From positions 83,672,945 to 83,736,944 of the forward strand of contig CM038216.1 of NCBI GenBank assembly GCA_021442155.1: DNA of 64,000 nt, written 5' to 3'. The position numbers were made by a program, and so were the translations under genes. The notes below the pieces were generated by a model. It was not told the origin of the DNA. It ran no database searches and saw only the letters and a list, made by a program, of their open reading frames with translations. This DNA is from Cymbidium sinense (Eukaryota > Streptophyta > Magnoliopsida > Asparagales > Orchidaceae). Shown here piece by piece: positions 37,229 through 48,986 of this stretch; positions within the stretch are counted from its first letter, which is position 1; each line of letters begins with the position of its first letter.

Positions 37229-37714
37229 AAATGGGAAGAACCATGATGGTAGGAACATCACCATCAACTAGGCTAAGGATAGATCTGGTGGTGGAGGCAA
37301 AGACGGAGGTGGCTATCGCAGTTGTGGTAGAGGATATGAAGGTGCTTATGGATATGGAGGTGGTGGTCAGAGTAATGGTGGTTATAGAGGCAGGAGGAGC
37401 GACGGAGGTTACAACCATGATGGTCGAAGAGAGAGAGCTCGGGGATATGATGATGGATCCCGCTGCTCGACAGGCAGGGGTGGTTCTGATGGGAATTAGA
37501 GAAATTCAAGAACAGTCAATCTGATTTGCTACTTATGGAACTGTGTCTTTCCAGTAAAGACAGTTCTATTTATCTATGGTTTTTTATTTTCTTTATGGCT
37601 GTTCATTTTTTATCTATGTCGTCGCTTATGTCTTAGAAAACTTTGTGTGTTACATGGTTGATGAAATAGAAAAGAAGAAATGTTGAATCTGAATTTGTTC
37701 ACTATTAAAAAAAA
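37229..37714 (+). pseudogene. GRP retrocopy fragment 9
   Basis: The correct frame reads NGKNHDGRNITIN, a TAG where the ancestral glutamine stood, then an almost uninterrupted glycine-rich domain (RSGGGGKDGGGY, GYGGGGQSNGGY, RSDGGYN) to GGSDGN. There the tryptophan codon is TAG. It retains nearly full length over the preserved region. The 3' untranslated region is conserved and ends in TTAAAAAAAATGAAAATCCT. Frames at 37,212-37,524 on either strand are shadows. Confidence 0.87.
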
Positions 37715-38136
37715 TGAAAATCCTAAACCCTAAACTAAAACTTGAACCTTAAAACTAAAACTTAAACCCTAAATGCTAAACCCCAAAAATAAAAAAAATA
37801 AAAAAATAAGAAAATATATTAAAAAAACTATAACCCTAAACCCATAACCCTAAAACTAACCCTAAACCCTAAACACTAAACCCTAAACCTACAACCCTAA
37901 ATCCTAAACCCTAAACCCTAAAACCCTAAACCCCAAACCTAAAACCCTAAATCTTAAACCCTAAACCCACAAACCCTAAAAAGCATAAACACTAAAAGCT
38001 AAACCCTAAATCCTAAACCCTAAAGCCTAAACCCTAAACCCTAAACCCCAAACTCTAAACCTAAACCTAAAGTGAATAAATAAATTAAAAACAAACCTAA
38101 ACCCTAAAACCAAATAGATTTAAACCTAAAATCTAA
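37715..38136 (+). repeat. Telomeric repeat between GRP 9 and GRP 10
   Basis: Shared 3' flank (ACTAAAACTTGAACCTTAAA at 37,733-37,752), an A-rich patch near 37,790-37,830, a CCCTAAA island at 37,860-38,060, and a leader variant at 38,070-38,090. Confidence 0.85.
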
Positions 38137-38592
38137 GAATGGGCAGAACTTTGATAGTAGGAACATCACTGGTAACCAGCCTCAGTCTAGATTTGGTGGT
38201 GGAGGCAGGCGGAGGCAGCGATTATCATAGTGGTGGTGGGGGATCTGGAGGTGATGTTGGATATGGAGGTGGTGGTTATCGAGTTTAGAAGAGTGACGGA
38301 GGTTACAACCATGGTAGTGGGAGAGGGATATGATAGTGGATCCCACTACTCAAGAGGTTGGGGTGATTCTGATGGGAACTAGAAAGCGAAGAACGATGAT
38401 CGATCCAGCTACTTATGGAACTATGTCTTTATAGTAGAGAGAGTTCTAGTTATCTAGGGTTTTTGATTTGCTCTATCGTGCTCTTTTTTATCTATGTCAT
38501 CACTTGTGCCTTAGAAAAACTTGGTGTGTTACTTGGTTGAGAAAGAAATGTTGAATCTGTTGTTCTAATCATAACCATCTAACTAAAAAAAA
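38137..38592 (+). pseudogene. GRP retrocopy fragment 10
   Basis: It starts at the common point (GAATGGGCAGAAC). The glutamine is intact (CAG, in NQPQSRF), but the following glycine region is frameshifted and shortened. In the 3' untranslated region the last 40 bases are rearranged (a loss after TACTTGGTTGA, then GTTGTTCTAATCATAACC) before an A-run at 38,584-38,592. It is the last plus-strand copy before the array changes strand. Confidence 0.83.
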
Positions 38593-38699
38593 CAAACCCA
38601 TAAAATAAACCAAATCAACCCTAAACCCAAAACCCAAATACACCTAAACCCACATATCTCACCACACCCTAAACAACCTAAACTAAATTGGCCATAAAA
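38593..38699 (+). repeat. CCCTAAA-strand repeat up to the first strand switch
   Basis: Degenerate AAACCC/CACCCTAAAC repeat. At about 38,695-38,725 (AAATGTAAATTTTAGGTTTA) the telomeric strand changes. Confidence 0.8.
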
Positions 38700-41097
38700 T
38701 AAATTAAATGTAAATTTTAGGTTTATAGGTATAAAGATAAAATAAAACTAAATAAAATAAATAAGCTAAACTAAATAAATTAATTAGGTTTAGTAAAGGT
38801 TTAAGTTTAAATGTAAAATAAACCTAAAGTTTAGTTTAAAATAAAGTTTTAATAATAAATAAAATAAAGGTTTTAAAGATTTTAAACATAAATAAAACTT
38901 ATGAAGTTTATAAACATAAAGTTTGATAAATAAACATAGTAAATAAATAGTAAACTAATAAATAATAACAGAAAAATAAATAAAGGTTTAGGCTAATAAA
39001 TAAGGTTTTTTTAAATATTTGATAATAGGGTTTATAGTAAATAAATATGGTTAAATATTAAAGGTGAGTTTAAATGTTTAAACTAAATTTATGTAAACTA
39101 AATAATGTATAAATAAACTAGTGTTTAAATGGATTTAAACTTAGATAGGCTTTAGTGACTAGGTTTAAGTTTAGGGGAGAGGGAGGGTAAGGTGAGGTAG
39201 GGTGATATAGTAAGGTGGTAAGTGGGTTTTGTGTTTTGGGAGGCAGTAAGGTAGTGGGTGAAACCAGTCCTAAAAGTAGGGTGGTTTTAATAAAATAAAA
39301 TTTAAAAAAACATGAAAGGTTAAACAACCTAAAAGCAAAATAGGTTTAATAACAGTTTATTTATAGTTTAGAATGGGATATAGGATTGGTTTAGGTTTAT
39401 GCTTATGGATTAGAAAAGGTTCGGATTTTACTCTGAATGAAATTTTAGGTTTATGGGAAAAGTTTAAAATAAAGGGAGGTTTAGTTTAGAGGTTTAGGAG
39501 GAAAAAGGAGGAAGAAGGTAGGAACTAAATAAATAGAATAGAAAAAAAATGAGAAAAGAAAAAAATAATGATTTAGAAAAACTACAATAAAAGTAAATAA
39601 TAGGTAATAAATAAATCTTAAAAAATACCAAAAATAAACATAAATAATGATAAAAATAATAAAAAACTAAAATAAAATACTAAATAAAATAACAAATAAA
39701 ATATAAACTTAATAAAAAATAAATAAATAAGTAAATAAAACTAAAAATAAAAAATAAAGTAAACCACTAAATATAGGAAATAATAATAGAAAATAATAGT
39801 AATAAATGGAATATAAAACCCAAAATAATAAGTTTAGGTACCTAGGCTAAGGACTAAACTAAGAACAAATAATGGGAGGAAAAAGGAAAAAAAGCTAAAA
39901 AGGAAATAGGCAAACTTACCTAAAAGGAAGAAAAAAATAAAACATATAGAATGCCTAAGAAAAGAAACTAAGTTCAAGGAAAACTAAAGAAAAAAGAAAT
40001 AGGTTTAGGAGCTGAATATAATATAAAATAGTGAATATAAAACTTAGGTTTAGGTCATAAATAGTACATAATTAAATAAATTCATAGACCTTCTAAACTC
40101 TAAAGTAAAAAGCTAAAACATAGGTGATGACATAATAAAAAATTAGCATGCATAGATAAATAAATATAGATAACCCTCTAAACTATAAAACTACAATAAA
40201 ACTACCTAAACTTGGTTTTCTAGTTACCATTAAAACCACCCTACCTCCTAATCCACCATCATATCCCTAGCCACCTATATAGCACTTCTCCATAAACCAC
40301 CCCTACTAAACCACCACCTCCTTATCCACCTAAACCTACCCCCCCCTCACTATGATAATGGACCTCGCCTTCACCTCCACCAAATCTAGGCCACTTGATG
40401 GTGATGTTCTAAATAGGCTAAATAGAAACTTAGGTTTAGGCTATAAGATTTTAATAGTTTATAATTTATTTATACTAGGAGGTTTAGTGTTTGGGGTTTA
40501 GGCTTTAATAATAGATGGGTTTATACTAATTTGGGTTTATGGTTAATATATAATAAGATATGAGTACTCAAAATATAAAATGATGGTTTAAACTAAAATA
40601 AATAATAAATAAATAATAAAAATAGAAGTTTAAAATAAACATAAATAGGTTAAAAAAAATAAGTTAATTTAAAGATAAATGAAGTTTAAAAGTTTAAATA
40701 GTTAAGGTTTAGTTTACTAGGTTTAGGAAAACAAAAAGAAAGTTTATTTGACTAAGTTTAGGTTTTAAAGTTTAAATAAATAAAAAATAAGTTTACAGTT
40801 AATACAAAAATGAGCAAGGTTTAGGTAGTTTTGAAAAAAATTTACTAACAAATGAAAAAATAGTTTAAAAATAGAAAATCTAAAAGATAATAGGATCTTA
40901 TTTAATGAAATAAAAAGTTTAAAATTTATTTTAAGGATTTAGTTTAGGTTTAGGTATGTTTTTGGGTTTAGGGTTTATAATAGGTTATTTAGTGTTTATT
41001 TACTTGTTTTAATTGGGTTTATTTCTTTATTTGGGAGGGTTTAGGGTTTATGGTTTAGTGAGGATCTATCATTTTAGTTTAGGGTTTAACATTTTTT
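38700..41097 (-). repeat. Telomere-derived array in inverted orientation (TTTAGG on plus strand)
   Basis: GGTTTA and TTTAGG variants replace CCTAAA on the plus strand, and G replaces C in the strand asymmetry. Canonical TTTAGGG runs are visible at 40,960-41,095. Between 39,520 and 40,020 the repeat is heavily decayed (AAATAATAAAT and GGAAAAAGG tracts). A G-rich patch at 39,175-39,260 (GGTGAGGTAGGGTGATATAG) may be more eroded GRP or array sequence. It contains the antisense GRP fragment 11. Confidence 0.8.
40205..40412 (-). pseudogene. GRP retrocopy fragment 11, antisense
   Basis: The reverse complement reads AGAACATCACCATCAAGTGG at its 5' end (40,410 downward). Glycine-rich codons follow (GGTGGTGG, with ATATGATGGTGGATT near 40,250), and it ends at GGTTTTAATGGTAACTAG, the equivalent of GSDGN followed by a stop in place of Trp. 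The 3' untranslated region is missing. Because it lies antisense exactly where the telomeric array is also inverted, the GRP fragment and the surrounding repeat were inverted together. Confidence 0.8.
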
Positions 41098-43171
41098 ACA
41101 CCCTCTCGTTTCCACTTAAACACATACAAAATTCATTTCTTACTAGTACCCAAGACACTCCATTTAAATAAGCTCGTTCTTGATCAAAAATGCCATTCTG
41201 TCTAAAATAGGACATTCCCATTTTGATCTAACTTCCCCATTTCTCTATCAAACTCAAATTAACTTTGACAAACCTTCCCTAGGCCTTGTCGAGCAAAATA
41301 AATCATCTCCAAGCCAGCATGAGGTGGGACTTGATCAAAGTCATTATCAATTCATGGCCATTCAAGTGAACATCAAATGATCCAATTACTTCTCAATAAG
41401 GCCTATACACTAGATGAAGCTTATTCGTTCGTTCGATCTTGAACTCCTGGTATGCTTAATTGATCCTTAGAAAAAAATGGGTTAGAGCTTTAAAAAACTT
41501 GCATCTCGATGCCATGAAGGTGTATCCTTTTTTAGTTGATCACTTTAAGCCTTCAAGTGAGCAATACTGGATGGACTCCAATCAACCTCACTCGCATGAC
41601 ATTAAATCATGCAACATCCATTCCAAATGATTGAAATGGACGATCATGATTAGATCCGCTAAATCGATCTGATTTAATCTTATTAAGTTGTGGGATTAAT
41701 CGTAGCCGTCCGATCTTTGGATAAAGATCTAAACATAGGTGTTGAGTGATAAGTTTTAAGTAGCCAATCCTGAAAAAGCATAAACAGATTAATTTAATTA
41801 GGTTTAATTAATCATTTTAATTGAAACTTCTAAAAATAAAAAAATCATAAAGAAATAAAAGAAATGCAAATAAATACTCATTTTAAAGGTATTTCAAAGG
41901 AAAATTAATTAAAATGATCTTAACTAATCTTGAATAGTAATTAAAGTTTAATTACAAAATTAATTGGCTTAGTACTCTTTAATTACTTGGATTAATCCCA
42001 AATTTTGTGCATTAATTTAATGGGATAACCTATGCCTCCCATGATTTTCATGGGATTTATTGCTCACTTAATTAGGAAAATTGACGAATTAAATCTTAAT
42101 TGCCCTTTTAAGTTAATTAATGCTTAATTAATCCCATGAATAGTAATAAATTCATTAATTAAGTTTATTAGTCATTGTTCAACACTAAATGAACTAAGGA
42201 ATAAGGTTGGGACTTTAGTTAATTTCACCCATTTTAAAATGAAATTAATTAAAATTTAACTAATTAATTAAATCACATAATCAAATTGAAATCCTAATCA
42301 CATGATCTTAATTAATTAAATCATGGGGTAGATCTTCGGTGTTTAATAACATAAAGGAGTTTCATGAAATTATGGTTAGTCCACATGTGTGGGAAAACCA
42401 TAAAGTATTAATTAAGTCCTTAATCAAATTAACTATTAATCATGAGCCAATTACATTTTGCTTTTCCTAGGATCATTGCAAGTTTATTTTCCATGCATAT
42501 CATGTTGGCTCATAATTATTTAGTAAATTACTTTAAGGTGACATAGGTAAGGTAATTAATTCATAATTAAGGGTTCAACTTAATTAACCCATAAAATCAA
42601 CTTAATTACATTTCCTTAAATTAAATCAAATCACTAATGTGGGAATGTGTTTAAAATAGCAAGTGATGATTTTCTCTTCTCCACTTTAAATCAAATCAAA
42701 TCCAAAACTTAATTAATAAAGAAGCTTTGGTTTGCTTTAAATAATCTTATTTGATTTGATTGTCCTTAAGAACTAGTTTGGTTGAATAAATCACATGCTT
42801 ATATTTGATTATCCTCATTCCAATCATGTTAAATTTGGTATGTCATTTGAAGTCATGCATCCATCTTTTCAAAATCAAGTAAAATAAAATGGATTTGTTT
42901 TATGTAAGCTTTCATGTGCTGATTTAATTTAACATATGCACTATTATCTATTAAATCAAATGTACTTTTCTAAAGCATATAAATGAATAATAATATGTGT
43001 TATGGTGCGATTATAAATACATAAAGCATGTGCTTATAATAAGTGTATCAATGTTGAGTTCTCTTTTCTTTATTCATGTGTTGATTTATATAAGATTGAA
43101 TGGTAATGGGCATATAGTCGGACATCCAAACATGAGGATTTAGCTTTAGGAGGTCATTTGATTATCTCACA
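41098..43171 (+). repeat. Inverted repeat arm 1 (non-telomeric)
   Basis: About 2.07 kb of non-telomeric DNA that aligns, with many differences, to the reverse complement of 57,471-59,690. Anchors include GGAATAAGGTTGGGACTTTAG (42,200 region) against the opposite strand near 58,440, and AAATGGGGAAGTTAG-type sequence (41,220-41,260) against 59,516. It is AT-rich with many TTAATTAA tracts. No gene recognised; the open frame at 41,180-41,380 has no known domain. It is flanked on the left by TTTAGGG repeat and on the right by a GRP 3' tail. Confidence 0.8.
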
Positions 43172-43250
43172 TCCTTGGTTTGTTACTTGGTTGATGAAAT
43201 TGAAAAGAAGAAATGTTGAATTAGAATTTGTTCTCAAAAAAAAAAAAAAA
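43172..43250 (+). pseudogene. GRP 3' untranslated tail, arm 1 junction
   Basis: Only the last 60 bases of the GRP 3' untranslated region (TGTTACTTGGTTGATGAAAT, then AAAAGAAGAAATGTTGAAT) and a long A-run (43,236-43,250) remain. They are joined on the left to unique DNA and on the right to AAACCCTAAACTAAAACTTG, the flank shared with complete copies. Confidence 0.88.
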
Positions 43251-46200
43251 CCAAAACCCTAAACCCTAAACTAAAACTTGAACCCAAACCTAAAACCCAA
43301 ACTAAACTGAACCCCCAAACCTAAAGAACCTAAATACCCTAAAACCCACAAAACCCAAAACCCAAAACCCAAAACCCTAAAACCTAAACCTAAACTAAAT
43401 AAAACCTAAAAATAAAATAAATAAATAAACCTAAATCAAAATAAAATAAAAAAAAATTAAATAAAAAACCCTAAACTAAAACCTAAATCTAAACCAAAAA
43501 TAAAACTAAACTAAAATAAAATAAATAAAATCTAAACTAAACTAACAAAATAAACCTAAAAATAAAAACTTAAAATAAAATAAAAATGTAAAAATCTAAT
43601 AAAATAAAATAAAACTAAATAAAAAACATAAAATAAATAAACCTAAAAAAAAAGAATAAAACACAAACACTAAACTAAAAAAAACCTAAACATAAAATAA
43701 ACAAAATAAAATAAATTTAAACTTAAACTAAAATAAACTAAACTAAAATAAATAAAACCTAAACCAAATTTAAAATAAAATAAACTTAAACCCTAAACTA
43801 AATAAAATAAAATAAACTAAAATAAACTAAAGAAAAACCTAAAATTTAAACCAAAATAAAAGAAAAACTTAAAAGCTAAACTTAAAAATAAATAAAATAA
43901 AATAAAAAAAAAATAAACATAAACCTAAACCTAAACCTAATAAACTAATAAATAAAAAAATAAAAATAAAACCAAAATATAAATAAAATAAAATATACTA
44001 AAATAAATAAAATAAACTAAATAAACTTAAACTGTCGGTTTTTAATTTAAAACCTAAACCCTAAACCCTAAAACACCAGTACTACCTGTACTACCATAAA
44101 TCCTAAACTAAACCATATTACCCTAAACCCTACCAAACCATAAACTAAACCTACCCTAAACCAAACCCTATCTTAAACCCTAAAACCCTCCCTAACCACA
44201 ACCCTAAACCTAAAAATACCCACCTAAATCCCACCCTAACTAAAAAACCTAAAAAAATAAATCTAAACTAAATAAAATAAAATAAATAAATAACCTAAAA
44301 TAAAATAAATATATTAATAAACCTAAACTAAAGCCAAACCTAAATAAAATAAAATAAACTAATTAAATAATATAATAAATTAATAAACTAAACTAAAAAT
44401 AAAATAAATGTAAGAATAAACCTAAATAAAATAAAACTAAACGTAAATTAAAATAAAATAAACCTAAAATAAACCTAAAATAAAATAAAATAAAAACTAA
44501 ATAAACCTAAAGCTAAAATAAACCTAAAATTAAAACCTAAACCTCTAAAACCTAAACCTAAACTAAAAATAAAATAAACAAAATATAATAAACTAAACCT
44601 AAAATAAAATAAAACTAAAATAAATAAAACCTAAACCTAAACCTAAACCTAAACTAAATAAATAAATAAAATAAACTAAAATAAACCTAAACCTAAATGA
44701 AAGTAAAACCTAAAATAAACATAAAATAAAACCTAATACCTAAACCTAAAAATAAAATAAAAAAAAAACCTAACCTAATCCTAAAAAAATAAAAACCTAA
44801 CCTAAAAAAATAAAATAAAATAAAACTCAACTAAAAATAAATGTACCTAAAAAATAAACTAAAATAAAACCTAAATTAAAATAAACTTAGACTAAAATAA
44901 ATAAAAATAAAATAAATAAACTAAAATAAAAAAATAAAAATAAACATAAATAAATAAGAAATAAAATAAACTAAATTAACTAAATAAATAAAAGAGAAAT
45001 GTTGAATCGATATATTCTGTTATAAAACCAAAACCTACCCTAAACTAAACCTAAACTTTAAACCCTAAACCCCAAACCCTAAACCTAAACTAAACCTTAA
45101 ACCCTCAATAAACCCTAAACTAAAAAAAAATTCATAACCTTTAACCATAAACCCTAAACTCTAAACCTTAAAAGTAAAATCTAAACTAATTTAATTAAAA
45201 CTTAAAATAAAATGAATAAAAACCTAAAAATAAAAAAAAAATATAAACTAAAATCTAAACCTAAACCTAAACTAAAATGAAAATATAATAAAAAAAATAA
45301 AACTAAAATAAAATAAATAAAACCTAAACTAAACTTCAAAAAAAAACCTAAATAAAATAAAACTAAACCTAAAATAAATAAAAAATAAACCTAAAAACAA
45401 AATAAAATAAGAATTAAATAAAACTAAACCTAAAATAATAAACCAAAAATAAAAAAAAAAAACCTGGACCCTAAACAAAAAAAATAAAATAAAAATAAAA
45501 ATAAAATAAACTAATCCTAAAATTAAATAAATAAAATAAACCTAAACATAATCCTAAACTAAATAAAATAAACCTAAACTAAAATAAAATCTTAAAATAA
45601 ACCTAAAATAAAAAACCTAAAATTAAACATTAAAAAAAAAAATAAAACCTAAACCTAAACTTAAAATGAAAATAAAACTTAAACTAAAATAAATAAAAAT
45701 AAAACTAAACTAAAAAAACCTAAACCTAAACATAAAACTAAAAAATGAACATAAAATAAACTAAACAAAATAAAATAAAAACATAAATAAAAAATAAACT
45801 AAATAAACCTAAAACCTTTACTTAATTTAGAGAAAACAAAAAAAAAAAAATAAAAACCCTAAACCCTGATTAAACCCTAACCCTAAACCCTAAAAAACCC
45901 TAAATCAACCATACCCTAAACCTCACTAAACCCTAAACCCTAAACCCTAAACCTAAAACTTAAACCTAAACAAAATAAAACTAAAATAAATTAAATAAAA
46001 AAAACCTAAATAATAAATAAAATGAAATAAAATAAAAATAAACTAAAACCTAAACCTATAAAATAAAATAAAATAAAAAAATTTAAAATAAAATAAGTAA
46101 AAGCCTAAACTAAATGAAAAAAATAAAATAAACTTACAAATAAAATACTTAAATAAAATAAAAACTAAACGTAAAATTAAAAAAAACCTAAATAAAAACA

Positions 46201-47489
46201 TAAACCTAAAAATAAATATAAAAAAACCTAAACTCTAAACTAAAAAAAAGCGTGAACATAAAATAAACCTAATCCTAAGCTAAAATAAATTAAACTAAAA
46301 TAAATAAAACCTAAACCTAAACCATAACCCTAAACTAAATAAAATAAAATAAAATAAAAATAAACTTAAACCTAAACTAAAAAAAGAAAATATAAAAATA
46401 AACCTTAAATGAAAACCTAAAACCTAAACCTAAAAAAATAAAATAAAAACCTGATCCTAAACCTTTATATAAAAAATAATTCCTAAACCCTAAAAACTAT
46501 AATAAAATTAAAACTAAACTAAAAAAATAAACCTAAACCTAAACCAAAAAAATTAAACTAATATAAAAAAACCTAAACTAAAATAAAGAAAGTCAAAATA
46601 AATAAACTAGACTAAATAAAAAATATACCTAAATATAAATAAAATTAAAATAAACAAAAATAATTAAAAAATAAACTAACTAAACTAACCTGATGGGTTA
46701 CTTAATTTTAAAAAAAACTAAACCCTAAATCCTAAACCATAAATCCAAAACCCTAAACCCTAAAAAACCCTAAACCTACAACCAAAACCCCAAGTAAACA
46801 CTAAAGCTTAAAACTTTAAAACCAAAAAAATAAAACATTAAAACTAAAAAAAAAAAACCAAACCTAAAATAAAAAGATAAACATAATAAAATAAACCTAA
46901 ACCTAAACTAAAATAAATAAAACATAAACCTGACCTAAAATAAACTAAATAAAATAAAATAAACTAAAAATAAACCTAAGCCTAAACTAAAAATAAAACA
47001 TAAAATAAACCTCAAACCTAAACCTAAAAATAAAATAAAACCCTAAACCTAAACCTAAAAGTAAAAATAAAACCTACAAATAAAATGAAATAAAATAAAA
47101 CTCAACTAAAAAATAAACCTAAACTTAAACCTAAACCTAAACCTAAAATAAACTAAATAAAACCTAAACTAAAATAAATAAACTAAACTAAAAAATAAAA
47201 AATAAACTTAAATAAAAATCGATAAAATAAACTAAAATAAATAAAATAAACTAAATAAACCTAACATATTGGTTTACTTAATTTTTTAAAAAACCATAAA
47301 CCCTAAACCTTAAAACTCTAAACCCTAAAGCCTAAAACCCTAAACCCTAAATCCTAAAACTAAACCATAACCTAAAACATAACCTAAACATCAACCCTAA
47401 ACCCTAAACCCCTAAACCTAAGCTTAAAATAACTAAATAAATTAAAAAAATAAACATAAACCCTAAAACTTAATAAACCTAAGCTCTAA
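43251..47489 (+). repeat. Degenerate telomeric macrosatellite, CCCTAAA strand
   Basis: Several higher-order units. Islands are at 43,255-43,390, 44,045-44,230, 45,030-45,170, 45,850-45,960, 46,715-46,800 and 47,285-47,410, with the punctuation motif near 44,035, 45,815, 46,688 and 47,268. At 44,990-45,020 a scrap (AGAGAAATGTTGAATCGATATATTCTGTT) matches the very end of the GRP 3' untranslated region, a further relic copy. Confidence 0.87.
44991..45025 (+). pseudogene. Relic of the GRP 3' end
   Basis: A short match to the terminal GRP 3' untranslated region (AGAAATGTTGAATC, then TTCTGTTATAAAAC) embedded in repeat, followed by AAAACC and CCCTAAAC as in complete copies. Everything upstream has been lost. 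Confidence 0.6.
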
Positions 47490-47947
47490 GAATGGGCAGA
47501 ACTTTGACAACAGGAACTTCACCGTCAACTAGGTGAAGCTGGAGGTGGTTGTTATCTTAATGGTGGTGGGGGATCTGGAGGTGCTGGTGGATATGCAGGT
47601 GATGGTCACAATAGTGGTGGTTTTGGAGGTGAGAGGAGCGATAGAGGTTATAGCCTTGGTGGTGGCGGAGGGAGATCTGGGATATAATGGTGGATCACGC
47701 TGCTCGAGAGGTTGGGGCGGTTCTGATGGGAACTGCAGAAACTAAAGAATGATCTATCCAATTTGTTGCTCGTGGAAATTTATCTTTATAGCGGAGACAG
47801 TTCTAGCTATCCAGGGTTTTTGATTTGCTCTATGCGTGCTCATTTTTTATCTTTATATTCACTTTAGTCTAGAAAACTTCGTGTGTTACTTGGTTGATGA
47901 AATCAAGAAGAAATGTTGAATTTTAATTTATTCTCTATTAAAAAACA
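47490..47947 (+). pseudogene. GRP retrocopy fragment 13
   Basis: It starts GAATGGGCAGAACTTTGACA. The equivalent of DGRNIT is changed (AGGAACTTCACCGTCAAC), a TAG replaces the glutamine, and a deletion removes AQSRSGG. The remaining frame gives GGGSGGAGGYAGDGHNSGGFGG and a C-terminus close to GGSDGNCRN. The open frame at 47,533-47,745 is mostly out of frame. The 3' untranslated region is intact except for small losses. It forms the first half of a recent tandem duplication with fragment 14. Confidence 0.86.
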
Positions 47948-48566
47948 AAACCTAAACTAAAATAAATAAAACTTAAACCTAGACCTAAAGCTAAACTAAA
48001 TAAAATAAAATAAAATAAACTAAAAATAAACCTAAGCTAAACTAAAAAAATAAAACCTAAAAATAAACCTCAAACCTAAACCTAAAAAAAATAAAATAAA
48101 ACCCTAAACCTAAAGTAAAAAAAATAAAACCTACAAATAAAAAGAAATAAAAACAAAACTCAACTAAAAATAAACCTAAACTTAAACCTAAATAAACCTA
48201 AAAAATAAATTAAAATAAAAACCTAAACTAAAATAAATAAACTAAACTAAATAAAAATAAAAATAAACTTAAATAAAAATAAATATAAAATAAACTAAAA
48301 TAAATAAAAAAATAAACTTAATAAACCTAACATCTTGGTTTACTTAATTTTTTAAAACCATAAACCCTAAACCCTTAAAACTCTAAACCCTAAAGCCTAA
48401 AAAACCCTAAACCCAAATCCTAAACCCAAATCCTAAACCCAAACCTAAAAAAAACCATAACCTAAACCTCAACCCTAAACTAAACCCCAAACCTAAACTT
48501 AAGCCTAAAATAACTAAATAAATTAAAAAATAAACATAAACCTAAAACTTAATAAACCTAAGCTAA
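47948..48566 (+). repeat. Telomeric block between the tandem GRP units
   Basis: An AATAAA-type block, the punctuation motif near 48,333 (TTGGTTTACTTAATTTTTTA), a CCCTAAA island and the leader AAATAACTAAATAAATTAA (48,507-48,525). The order and many private variants (AAACTCAACTAAAAA, CCTAACATCTTGG) match 46,905-47,489. Confidence 0.88.
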
Positions 48567-48986
48567 GAATGGGCAGAACTTTGACAACATGAACTTCACC
48601 ATTAACTAGGTGAAGCTGGAGGTGGTTGTTATCTTAGTGGTGGTGGGGGATCTGGAGGTCAGTGGATATGCTGATGGTCAAATAGTGGTTTTGGATGTGA
48701 GAAGCGATAGAGGTTATAGCCTTGGTGGTGGGAGGGGAGATCAGATATAATAGGATCCTGAGAGGTTGGGGCTATTCGATGGGAGCTGGAGAAACTAAAG
48801 AATGATCGATCCGATCTGTTGCTGTGGAAATTTGTCTTTATAAGTTCTAGCTATCCAGGTTTTGATTTGCTCATGCTCATTTTTATCTTTATATTCGCTT
48901 TAGTCTTAGAAAACTCGGTGTGTACTTGGTTGATGAAATCGAAAAGAAGAAATGTTGAATTTTAATTTATTCTCTATTAAAAAAAA
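48567..48986 (+). pseudogene. GRP retrocopy fragment 14
   Basis: The near twin of fragment 13: it shares GGGCAGAACTTTGACAACA, CTTCACC and AGGTGAAGCTGGAGGTGGTT. It has additional small deletions throughout (for example TATGCTGATGGTCAAATAG in place of the longer form). The 3' untranslated region and A-run (48,979-48,986) lead into the shared flank ACTAAAACTTGAACCC. Confidence 0.86.

Noticed and set aside
41180..41380. Possible small gene in inverted repeat arm 1
   Set aside because: The corresponding part of arm 2 does not keep the frame and no domain is recognisable.
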